From Trujillonella endophytica (lineage in GTDB: Bacteria > Actinomycetota > Actinomycetes > Mycobacteriales > Geodermatophilaceae), in contig NZ_JABGCI010000003.1 in NCBI RefSeq assembly GCF_019799905.1, positions 342,239 through 406,238 on the forward strand: 64,000 nucleotides of DNA. The letters run 5' to 3'. A program made the translations under genes and the position numbers. This document shows positions 56,841 through 64,000 of this stretch, in pieces; position 1 is the stretch's first letter, and every line of letters starts with the position of its first letter. Below the pieces are notes generated by a model. It did no database searches. It saw only the letters and a program-made list of their open reading frames with translations, and had not been told where the DNA came from.

Positions 56841-58374
56841 TCGACGCCGTCGGAACCACCGGCTCCATCTCGGGCCGAGCTTGGCCGGCCGTTTCCCCGA
56901 GGCGGTGCCGGCGCCAGATGCGCCGCGACGCCGCAGCCGGCTCGGACTCGATCCCGTCGCGGACGTCCCACAGATGGGCGAGGGCTTCGCCGGGTCTGTA
57001 CTCCGGCCAGCCGGCGTCCCCACTCGCGGCGAAGGACGTCCATGCCCGGCGAATCCGGGAGGACAGCTGCGCCTCCTGCTCGCCGGTCGAGCCCAGCCAC
57101 GTGCGGGCGAAGGGGCTGTCGAGAGTTCCGAACACGAACGGGATCTCAAGCGCATGGCAGGCGCCCAGTTCGCCGTCGGCGACGGGCGTCGACCAGCCGA
57201 ACTCGTAGACGAAGGTCCTCCCGCTGCGCGCGGCCCTGGCGTGCCCGTCCGCGGCGTCCAGGGTCGGCATCCGGAACAGCCAGTCCGAACACAGGACCGA
57301 GTACAGGGCGGACGGCGTCAGTCCGGGGTACGCCCGCTGGTAATCCTCCGCGACGGAGCCGCCGGAGAACAGCGTGACGGCGGCGCGCAGCACGTCGTGC
57401 TCATCCAGCCGGCCGCGCCGGCCGGTGGTCTGCAGCATCATCTGGTACTCGTCGCGGTTGTATCCGACGAGGAGGTCGATGTCCGCCGCGGCTCCGTCGG
57501 CCAGGGCGTCGAAGGGCGTGGCGGGAAGCACCTCGCCGTCCACCACCGGGAAGTACGGGGTCGTCGCGTAGTGCAGCGCCCCCCACGTGGCCGGGTCCTC
57601 GGTGAGCTCGGCCACCACCTCGGCGGAGGTGTTGGCCAGCTGCTGTGGGGCCAGGGCCGCCAGCTCCTCCGTCCGCGGCGCTACGCCGGCGGCCGAGGCG
57701 ACCCGCGCGGTGACGCGGGCGGCGACGGCGGGCGGGTAGAACAACCCTGGGATGCTCTGGGCGATGCCGCGGCGGAACAATCCCCGGGCCTGCGGCATGG
57801 TCGCGAGAGCCAGCACCGATCCTGCGCCGGCCGACGAACCGAAGACCGTCACGTTGTCCGGGTCGCCACCCAGGCCGGCGATGTTGTCGCGGACCCACTC
57901 CAGCGCCGCCACCTGGTCGAGGAGGCCTCGGTTGTCCGGAACGCCGGGAAGATGCCCGAAGCCCTCGAAGCCGACTCGGTAGTTGAAGGTCACGACGACG
58001 ACCCCGGCCTGGGCGAGCAGGCCCCCGTCGAAGCCTGGATCGCTGGAAGCACCGTGCTCGTAGGCCCCGCCGTAGATCCACACCATGACCGGTAGGGCCC
58101 GGCTCGAGGGGTCCGGGGTCCACACGTTGAGGGTGAGGCAGTCGGGCGCGCGCCCCGGGGACTGGGCTCTCTGGTCTCCGGTCCAGACCGGCTGGGGAGG
58201 GGGCGGGCCGAAGCGGGTCGCGTCCCGGACGCCGGAGCACCCGGCCGGGCGGACGGGCGCTCGGAAGCGGAGCGCCCCGAACGGCGGTGCAGCGAACGGG
58301 ATCCCCCGGAAAACCGCACCACCGTCCGGCGTACGCAGGCCCCGCACTGGTCCGGCCCGGGTTCCGACGATCAT
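56809..58374 (-). CDS. Type-B carboxylesterase (para-nitrobenzyl esterase family)
   Basis: A 521-aa alpha/beta-hydrolase esterase. It has the N-terminal FRGIPFAAPPFGALRF and the EDCLTLNVWTP-like motif as PDCLTLNVWTPD. The oxyanion-hole IYGGAYEHGA is followed by the nucleophile FGSSAGAGSV near residue 189. The acidic member lies in the YNRDEYQMM region and the catalytic His in ACHALEIPFVFG. It hydrolyses carboxylic esters; no signal peptide is visible, so it acts in the cytosol. The ATG at 58374 has GAGG upstream. It lies downstream of the hydrolase-ligase fusion on the same strand, 148 bp away, so they may act together. Confidence 0.92.
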   Translation of the reverse strand: MIVGTRAGPVRGLRTPDGGAVFRGIPFAAPPFGALRFRAPVRPAGCSGVRDATRFGPPPPQPVWTGDQRAQSPGRAPDCLTLNVWTPDPSSRALPVMVWIYGGAYEHGASSDPGFDGGLLAQAGVVVVTFNYRVGFEGFGHLPGVPDNRGLLDQVAALEWVRDNIAGLGGDPDNVTVFGSSAGAGSVLALATMPQARGLFRRGIAQSIPGLFYPPAVAARVTARVASAAGVAPRTEELAALAPQQLANTSAEVVAELTEDPATWGALHYATTPYFPVVDGEVLPATPFDALADGAAADIDLLVGYNRDEYQMMLQTTGRRGRLDEHDVLRAAVTLFSGGSVAEDYQRAYPGLTPSALYSVLCSDWLFRMPTLDAADGHARAARSGRTFVYEFGWSTPVADGELGACHALEIPFVFGTLDSPFARTWLGSTGEQEAQLSSRIRRAWTSFAASGDAGWPEYRPGEALAHLWDVRDGIESEPAAASRRIWRRHRLGETAGQARPEMEPVVPTASIRPPRGRAGG

Positions 58375-58522
58375 CTCCACCTCGGCCGGAGTGCCCTCCC
58401 GCGCTCGTCCGACACCCGCTCCCCGCAATCGGCTGCTCCGGGCTGCTCGGCGGGCCCGTCCGGTGCCGCCCGCCCTGTGCAGTGCCCACGCTGTCGTCCG
58501 CCGGCCCCCGCCGCGGTGAGAA

Positions 58523-60922
58523 TCACCGCTGACCGGCCTCGACCGCCTCTTCGCGCAGCCGCACCCGCTCCACCTTGCCGGTGGCCGTCCTCGGCAGTTC
58601 GTCGACGAAGTGGAAGGTCCGGGGGGTCTTGTTCCCCCCGAGACGCTGGCGGACGTGCTGTCGGAGGGTGACCTCCAGCCCGTCCCCGGCCACGTTCCGG
58701 TCCAGCACCACGAAGGCCTCGGGTTTGATCAGATTGTCCGGGTCGGGGACCCCCACGACGGCGCACTCCGCGACCCGCTCGTCCTGGGCGAGGACGGCCT
58801 CGATCTCCACGGGGCTGACCCACATGCCCCCGACCTTGAACATGTCGTCCTCGCGGCCCCGGTAGTAGAAGTGACCTGTGCCGTCCTGTTCGAAGACGTC
58901 GCCGGTACGCACCCAGGGGCCGACCATCGTCTGCCGGCTGAGCTCGAACTGACGCCAGTAGAACGGCGCCAGCGATCCACCGCGCACGAGCAGCACCCCC
59001 CACTCGCCCGGGGGCACCGCGTCGCCACGGTTGTCGACCAGCTTGGCCTCGTAGCCGTCGACGACGGTCCCCGCGCAGTCCGGCCGCACGTCGTCCCGGC
59101 GGTTGGAGATGACGATGTGACAGGTCTCGCTGGTACCGATGCCGTCGAGGATGTCGAGCCCGGTCCGCTCCTTCCACCGCCGCAGCAGCGACCCGGCCAG
59201 GTGCTCGCCGGCCGACACACAGACCCGGATGCCGCTGAAGTGGGCCGGCCCGGAGGAAGCTGAACCCGCGGCCAGGGTGTTGGCGTAGGCCGTGGGAACG
59301 CCGAAGAGGATCGTCGGGTCGAATCGCCGGACCACCTCGGCCACCATCCGCGGCTGTGCCGGTGCGTCCAGGAGCACGGTGGTGGCACCCGTGGCGAACG
59401 GGAGGTAGAGCCCTCCGCCGAGCCCGTACGCGAAGAAGAGCTTGGAGACCGAGAAGGTCACGTCCTCTTCGGTCATGCCGAGCACCGGCTGTGCGTAGGC
59501 GTCGGCGCAGAAGCGCATGTGCCGCTGCAGGTGGACCACCGCCTTGGGCCGGCCGGTCGTTCCGGAGCTGTACAACCAGAAGGCCAGGTCCTCCACGGTG
59601 GTGTCGGCCGGGGCCAGACGGTCATCGGCCGCCGAGGTCAGCTCGTCGAAGTCCAGATCCCCGGGCGTCGCCTCGGTGTCCCCGAGGACGACGAGATAGC
59701 GGGGGTGACGCCGGTCGAGTTCGCCGCGGGCCGCGCGCACGGCCGGCGCGGTCGAGGCATCGACGACCGCGACCTTGGCCCGCGTGTCGGCGAGCAGGAA
59801 GGCGAAGGCATCGGGGGTGAGGGCCGGGCTGACCGGAACGGGCACCGCTCCGATCTTCAGCGCGCCGAAGAACGTCGACGCAAACTCCACCGAGTCCGGT
59901 AGCGCGATGAGAACACGGTTCTCCGGCTCGACGCCGAGGTCCGTCAGAGCGTTCCCGACGCGGTTCGCCCCCTCGGCGACCTCCGCATACGTCCAATCGC
60001 GAACCGGCGTCCGAATGGCCACGTGCTCGCCCCGGCCTCGTTCGAGGTTGCCGTCGAGCAGGTCGGCGGTGGCGTTGTAGCGCTCTGCCTGCGCCAGCCA
60101 CCTGCTCGCCGTGGACGGGGCGGCCGCCAGCGGATGGCGGGAGAGCCAGTCCAGCAGGACCCGCGCCGCGCCGGCCGGCTGCTGGATGTGCAGCAGGTGT
60201 GTCGCGTCCTCCAGGACGGCCCTCTCGGTGTGCGGTATCCACTGCCGTACCTGCTCGTAGGCCTCGACGTAGAGCTTCGAGCTGCGTCCGCCCAGGACGA
60301 ACAGGGTCGGGGCGGTGATCCGGTTGCCCTCCTCGGCCCCGAACGACCACTCCTCGTGCGCAGGGGCTTCGACGCCGAAGTAGGTGTCCGTGTCGCGAAG
60401 CGCCTGCTCGAGCGCCCCCGGGACGTTGCGCGCCACGTCGGCCCGTTCGTCCGGGCTGCCGGCGAAAAGGTCCTGGGCGACATCCCAGTCACCCATCCGG
60501 TAGCGCTCGCCGGCCGCCCGTACCAGTTCGATGACCGCCTGCCCGCCCGGCACCGTCAGCAGGGCCGCCTCCAGCAGGACGAGAGAGTGGACGCGCTCGG
60601 GGGCGTCGGACGCGAGCTGCAGGGCAATGGCCCCGCCGTAGGAATGACCGACCACATGCGCCCGGCGCACGCGCAGGTGCTCCAGGAGGGCCCGGGCGTC
60701 CGCTGCCTGCTCGGCGATGCTGACCGGTCCCCGCACCGGAGAACTCCCCAGGAATCCGCGCCGGTGATAGCGGATGAGCATGTACCGATCGGAGAGGGAG
60801 CGCTGGGCCGCCAGCGGCAGGAAGGACCTGGCGATGTGGCTGCCGTGGATCAGCAGCACGGGCTCGCCGGAGCCCCGCACGTCGTACTCCAGGTGGACCC
60901 CGTTGACCCGGGCCGACTCCAT
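58523..60922 (-). CDS. Alpha/beta-hydrolase fused to benzoate-CoA-ligase-like ANL enzyme
   Basis: A 799-aa two-domain protein without frameshift. Residues 1-270 are an alpha/beta hydrolase: HLEYDVRGSGEPVLLIHGSHIA, nucleophile GHSYGGAIAL near residue 94, acidic LFVLGGRSS region and terminal EDATHLLHIQQP with the catalytic His. Residues 285-799 are an acyl-CoA ligase of benzoate-CoA ligase type: YSSGTTGRPKAVVH, GIGTSETCH, RTGDVFEQD, and the C-terminal TATGKVERVRLRE with the adenylation lysine. The combination would release a carboxylic acid and activate it to its CoA ester. The ATG at 60922 is preferred; a short reading frame with a strong ribosome-binding site lies just upstream. Confidence 0.9.
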   Translation of the reverse strand: MESARVNGVHLEYDVRGSGEPVLLIHGSHIARSFLPLAAQRSLSDRYMLIRYHRRGFLGSSPVRGPVSIAEQAADARALLEHLRVRRAHVVGHSYGGAIALQLASDAPERVHSLVLLEAALLTVPGGQAVIELVRAAGERYRMGDWDVAQDLFAGSPDERADVARNVPGALEQALRDTDTYFGVEAPAHEEWSFGAEEGNRITAPTLFVLGGRSSKLYVEAYEQVRQWIPHTERAVLEDATHLLHIQQPAGAARVLLDWLSRHPLAAAPSTASRWLAQAERYNATADLLDGNLERGRGEHVAIRTPVRDWTYAEVAEGANRVGNALTDLGVEPENRVLIALPDSVEFASTFFGALKIGAVPVPVSPALTPDAFAFLLADTRAKVAVVDASTAPAVRAARGELDRRHPRYLVVLGDTEATPGDLDFDELTSAADDRLAPADTTVEDLAFWLYSSGTTGRPKAVVHLQRHMRFCADAYAQPVLGMTEEDVTFSVSKLFFAYGLGGGLYLPFATGATTVLLDAPAQPRMVAEVVRRFDPTILFGVPTAYANTLAAGSASSGPAHFSGIRVCVSAGEHLAGSLLRRWKERTGLDILDGIGTSETCHIVISNRRDDVRPDCAGTVVDGYEAKLVDNRGDAVPPGEWGVLLVRGGSLAPFYWRQFELSRQTMVGPWVRTGDVFEQDGTGHFYYRGREDDMFKVGGMWVSPVEIEAVLAQDERVAECAVVGVPDPDNLIKPEAFVVLDRNVAGDGLEVTLRQHVRQRLGGNKTPRTFHFVDELPRTATGKVERVRLREEAVEAGQR

Positions 60923-60927
60923 GGACG

Positions 60928-60996
60928 TCAGACGCCTGTACCGGGGTGGGGTGCCAGGACTCGAGAGGGGATCGTCCCGGGCGTCGTGGCGCTCAT
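60928..60996 (-). CDS. Short leader-like reading frame before the fusion gene
   Basis: 22 codons (opening MSATTPGTIPSRVLAP) start at ATG 60996 right after GGAGGTCAT, the best ribosome-binding site nearby. Its TGA ends 5 nt before the ATG of the fusion gene. It may be a coupled leader peptide, or the displaced true start after a one-base loss. Confidence 0.35.
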   Translation of the reverse strand: MSATTPGTIPSRVLAPHPGTGV

Positions 60997-61277
60997 ATGA
61001 CCTCCTGCAGCGGTGCGTCACGTCGCTTCTGCGGCTCACAGGTCACAGCCGGCGACGTGCCGACACACCGGTCCGAGTCGAGGTCGGCGGGTCCCCGGCT
61101 CACCCGCTTGGTACGCCCGGATCCGAGCACCGTCAAGCTGGCACCCCGTCCCTGGCCGGATGCGCAGCCGCGTGCCGCAGGCTCGTCACTTCACCGCTCC
61201 GGAGGCACGTCGAGCTGACCGGTCCCCGTCTTGTAGCGGGTCCGCAGCCACGGGAGGGTCGTTTCCTGCCCGCACCG

Positions 61278-61590
61278 AGGAAGTACCCCGACGAGCTGCG
61301 TTAGCGGGCGATCCGCTTCGCGATGGATCTGCTGAACGGCCCTGACCAGGTCAACGTCAACGCCGCCTGTCGACGAGTCGGTGAGCAGCTGGGCATCCAA
61401 CCGGACACGCTGCGGAACTGGGTCGACCAGACCCGCGTGGACGCCGGCGCCCAGCCCGGGACGGGCACTGATGAGCGGACGCGGCTGCGCAAGCTGCGAG
61501 CGGGCGGTCCGAAAGCTGCGCCGGGCGAACGCGATCCTGATCAGCGCGTCGGCCTTGTTCGCGGCGCAGCTCGACCGCCCACATCGGTGA
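61278..61590 (+). pseudogene. IS3-family transposase OrfA remnant
   Basis: The frame reads RKYPDELR, a stop, then RAIRFAMDLLNGPD and ACRRVGEQLGIQPDTLRNW, matching the helix-turn-helix N-terminal part of IS3-type OrfA. It then shifts frame near 61,497 to KLRRANAILISASALFAAQLDRPHR and TGA, the typical leucine-zipper-like end of OrfA. One in-frame stop and one frameshift make it inactive. No OrfB was recognised downstream. No terminal inverted repeats were found. Confidence 0.75.
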
Positions 61591-62324
61591 AGGTGCCGGT
61601 GAGATCAGCAACGACGACCTCGAGACGCCCTCGGCTGATTGGCTGCATACCACCGCGCCAGGTAGATGTCGGTCACCGAGCCGCTGTCCGCCCCGGCCGC
61701 TGTCGGCTCACCGCGAACGCCGTCACTGGCAGCCCGACGCAACCCGGCAATCGATAACCGCAGGGCCCGGGACATACGGGCGCTGACCGACGCTGGCACA
61801 GCAACGTGGGCGTGAGCGTGACCCAAGGCTCGACGGCAAACGCGACCACCTGCAAGTCACCGGCAAGAGCCACGAGGTGAAGTCCAGATGTTGACCAGAA
61901 CGAGCCCCGCATAGTTGGCAGCCGTGGAGCGCGGGGGTGTGGGCTGCCCTACCTGCACGTTCCTTCTTGGACCCCATTGGCTCGGGAGGACTGTTTACGG
62001 ACGTGTTGCGGACGCCCTGCGGACTGGCGCCTCGAGGTGTCGGTTGAGCGGCAACCCGCCTTCTGACGCCTGGCAGCGCCGTTCGCGGCCGCACCTCAGG
62101 CCAGTGGAGATGAGGTTGACCAGTACGCCAAGTCCAGCTTGACCGGCGTCCAGGTCACCCGGAGGACAGCGGTTCAGCAGAGGTGGTGTGGGACCGCAGC
62201 GCCGAACTCGTATCAACCGAGGTCAGGGCGGTCCCTGGCGATCTGTGAGGCGGGCAGGCGGGTGGATCTTGGGCTGGTGCGTCCGTTCTTCGGCATCCTG
62301 AGGACCTGACCCTGGAGGACACGG
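61591..62324. other. Degraded region without a recognisable gene
   Basis: About 730 bp within the island. Frames are short and on both strands, with no family signature. It probably contains decayed transposase or integrase sequence, but nothing in it can be identified with confidence. Confidence 0.4.
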
Positions 62325-62504
62325 ATGGCCGACTACACCGCGACAGCGATCGCCGAGGGGGACCACTGGGTCATCGACGTGCCAGGTGTCGGCACCACGA
62401 CGGCCGGCAGCGTCAACGACCTGGAAAACATGGCGATCGACCTGGTCATCGCGATGACCCACACCGCCCGCGAGGATGTTCATGTCGAGGTGCGCATCGT
62501 GTGA
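62325..62504 (+). CDS. HicB-like antitoxin-type protein (orphan)
   Basis: A 59-aa protein starting MADYTATAIAEGDHWVIDVPGVG, with a middle DLENMAIDLVIAM and ending EVRIV. This is the compact HicB fold seen in actinobacterial type II antitoxin proteins. No HicA toxin gene is found beside it, and the usual C-terminal DNA-binding domain is absent, so a regulatory or decayed function is possible. The ATG at 62325 has GGAGG upstream. Confidence 0.6.
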   Translation: MADYTATAIAEGDHWVIDVPGVGTTTAGSVNDLENMAIDLVIAMTHTAREDVHVEVRIV

Positions 62505-62771
62505 CCCCGCCAGCAGCTGCACGAGATGCTGCGACCCAGGATGATCGGCCAAGACGCCGGTCTCGCCGTTCCGGTGTTGCGCCAAACGGCGGGCGCTCGT
62601 CGGACTACGCCGCTGGGAGCCGGCGGACGTGCTGGCTCGAAGGCTCTCGGCTGACGCCCCCAGCCCGTCGAAGCGTCAGTTCCCCGCCTCCCGTTGGCCC
62701 GGCGCGCGACACCTACGTCGTCTGCTGGGCAAGCACGGCAACGCTCCGTGGATCGCGCGTGGAGGCGGCGC
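62505..62771. other. Intergenic stretch with no recognisable gene
   Basis: About 270 bp after the HicB-like gene and before the end of the convergent membrane-protein gene. No supported reading frame was seen. Confidence 0.4.
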
Positions 62772-63173
62772 CTACCGCTCTAGGGACGATGGGCGATGGG
62801 TTGGGGCCGTGGACGTGGCCGCCGCCGCGTAGAACGCCGCATACCCGCCGCTGACCAGGGCTGCACGGCGGTACCGCGGCGACCACAACAGCGGAACCAT
62901 GCTTGCCGCGGGCAACATGTCCACCGCGGCAGCCACGCGAACGTGCCGGTCCGTGGGACGAAACAGCACCACGGCGTGCTGCACCACCAGCCGGCCGCCG
63001 AGTAGGCGCACCACCCACTGCTTGGACTGCGGGAACTCCGGACACACGGCCGCCAGGAGCAATCCGGGCCGGAGGAGCAACAGCAACCCCCACACCCCAC
63101 TTAACGCGGCAAGCAGACGGCTCCGGCCCCGTCGCCGCGCAGAGTCCGGGACATCGGCAATCACGCTGCCCAT
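62772..63173 (-). CDS. Small membrane protein of unknown function
   Basis: A 133-aa protein with about three to four hydrophobic segments: LLAALSGVWGLLLLLRPGLLLAAV, LLGGRLVVQHAVVLF, VAAAVDMLPAASMVPLLW and ALVSGGYAAFYAAAA. Charged pairs and an SPRYRRAA loop give a plausible topology. Start at ATG 63173. It looks like a real gene of an actinobacterial family of unknown role, but no homolog can be named. Confidence 0.55.
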   Translation of the reverse strand: MGSVIADVPDSARRRGRSRLLAALSGVWGLLLLLRPGLLLAAVCPEFPQSKQWVVRLLGGRLVVQHAVVLFRPTDRHVRVAAAVDMLPAASMVPLLWSPRYRRAALVSGGYAAFYAAAATSTAPTHRPSSLER

Positions 63174-63845
63174 CCGACCACATCTGGCGGCACGGACATC
63201 AGCGCAACTAGCCGGATCCGTGTCCGACCTCACGCAAGTCGGAGTTCTCGGCCGCTACGGTTCCGGGCTTCACCCCGTCCTCGAGGCCGCCGGTCATCAG
63301 GTTGGAGGCGAAGAACAGGCAGATGCCCGCGCCGTCGACCAGTAGGACCGCAGCAGCGGCCCGGGCCAACCGGACCGGGAGGAGCTCGGATCCGGGGAGC
63401 TCGAGAGCGGACGCCCGACACAGCGAGGGAGAACCGTTCGGCGATTGTCGAGCTCATGGACGTCGCTCAGTTGGCCCAGGCACCATCGGCCCTATGAGGG
63501 CCACGCCTGCTGTAGGTCGGGACCGGAGAGCCGGCGCACGAGGTGAGGCAGGCTAACGGTGGGCGGTCGGGCCGAATCGTCCCCCGCCCGCGGGCGGCCG
63601 GCTCACCCGGGCATGCCAGCGCACCGAGCAGCGCCCGCCGATGGCGCCAAGGCTCCAACCGACGAGACTCGACGAACGAGCGCGCGGGGACCACAGGCCT
63701 GCATTGCAGGTTTGGGCGACCGGAGGCGAGCGCACCTGCGCATAGTGCGTGCAGCCGGCTGGCGGACCGATCACCCCGGGCAGCCGCGGCCTGATACCGA
63801 AGTGGTGTTCGGCCACCTGCCGGCACCGCCCGTGGAAGCAGACCC
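63174..63845. other. Right end of the island, no recognisable gene
   Basis: About 670 bp with short frames on both strands only. Several look like fragments, but none can be assigned. The exact direct repeat begins at 63846. Confidence 0.4.
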
Positions 63846-63860
63846 ATGGCGCACCCCACA
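63846..63860 (+). repeat. attR-like repeat
   Basis: ATGGCGCACCCCACA, identical to the tRNA-Lys 3' end at 56236-56250. The sequence before it is not tRNA-like, so this is the short displaced copy. Confidence 0.8.
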
Positions 63861-63862
63861 CC

Positions 63863-63900
63863 ACGACGGGCCCCTCCGCAGTTGCGGAGGGGCCCGTCGT
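63863..63900. terminator. Strong hairpin, probable original tRNA-Lys terminator
   Basis: Perfect 18-bp arms starting ACGACGGGCCCCTCCGCA with a GT loop. It also stands 20 nt past the end of the amidohydrolase gene on the minus strand, so it can serve both directions. Confidence 0.85.
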
Positions 63901-63919
63901 CGTTGGTCTCAGCGGTGGG

Positions 63920-64000
63920 TCACCAGAGCCGGTAGAGCTCCGCGGCGTTGCCGCCCATGACCTTGCGCTGGGTGTCGGGGCGCAGCGTGCTGATCTTCTC
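63920..64000 (-). CDS. Amidohydrolase family protein, C-terminal end (partial)
   Basis: The last 26 codons of a gene that begins beyond the window. They read EKISTLRPDTQRKVMGGNAAELYRLW and stop with TGA. The motif with KVMGGNAAELYRL is the typical end of metal-dependent amidohydrolases of the ACMSD/decarboxylase type, where the Asn-Ala pair precedes the last helix. The substrate cannot be named from this fragment. Confidence 0.7.
   Translation of the reverse strand, partial: EKISTLRPDTQRKVMGGNAAELYRLW

Overview
This is a very GC-rich window with frequent GTG starts and tightly packed genes, from an actinobacterium. F420 biosynthesis (fbiC), a DUF6221 protein, a DUF4333 protein, a SARP/AfsR-type regulator and other actinobacterial families point the same way. 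The overall content would fit Geodermatophilaceae (Blastococcus, Geodermatophilus or Modestobacter), but the genus is an inference.

Positions 1-29,400 look like ordinary chromosome. They hold a biotin ECF transporter operon (bioY-M-N) with a coupled MOSC gene, a thiolase plus short CoA-ligase pair, an MBL-fold protein, a thioesterase, ettA, ssb and a tRNA-Arg. A 670-aa TPR protein lies divergent from a cupin. Then come a DUF4333 protein, a PAS-GGDEF-EAL protein, a transglutaminase, NAD kinase with a flavoprotein disulfide reductase, a flavin reductase, fbiC, a second GGDEF-EAL protein, a quinone oxidoreductase, two large proteins of unknown function, and orn followed by tRNA-His.

From 29,487 to 50,239 there is accessory DNA. 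It is bracketed by two near-identical copies (31 of 32 bases) of the terminator hairpin that follows tRNA-His. After two decayed genes comes a metal-efflux cluster: a CopA-type ATPase with a fused extracytoplasmic C-terminal domain, CopZ, a large SARP-NB-ARC-TPR regulator, a second HMA protein, an MFS exporter and a second P1B ATPase with a CPD motif. Five promoter regions in this cluster carry 11-bp-period direct repeats of GGACAG, 48-68 nt before a start codon. This is the expected geometry of SARP operators, so the regulator probably controls copA, copZ, itself, the HMA protein and the MFS gene. The second ATPase instead has a CsoR-like GC palindrome. Next is a stress and dormancy block: CsbD, a small membrane protein, a GlsB/YeaQ protein, a GH15 glycosidase, a glucose-6-phosphate dehydrogenase, an HPF-like protein and a baeRF-like protein.

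From 50,310 to 56,243 chromosomal genes resume: prfC, small proteins, a MoaD-like protein with a BNR-repeat protein, an L,D-transpeptidase lipoprotein and tRNA-Lys. A second island, 56,236-63,860, is inserted in the 3' end of tRNA-Lys and flanked by an exact 15-bp repeat. It contains a broken ABM-type gene, a carboxylesterase, an alpha/beta-hydrolase fused to a CoA ligase, an IS3-type transposase remnant, a HicB-like protein and a small membrane protein. The likely original tRNA-Lys terminator now lies beyond the right repeat, next to the end of an amidohydrolase gene. No integrase gene is visible in either island.
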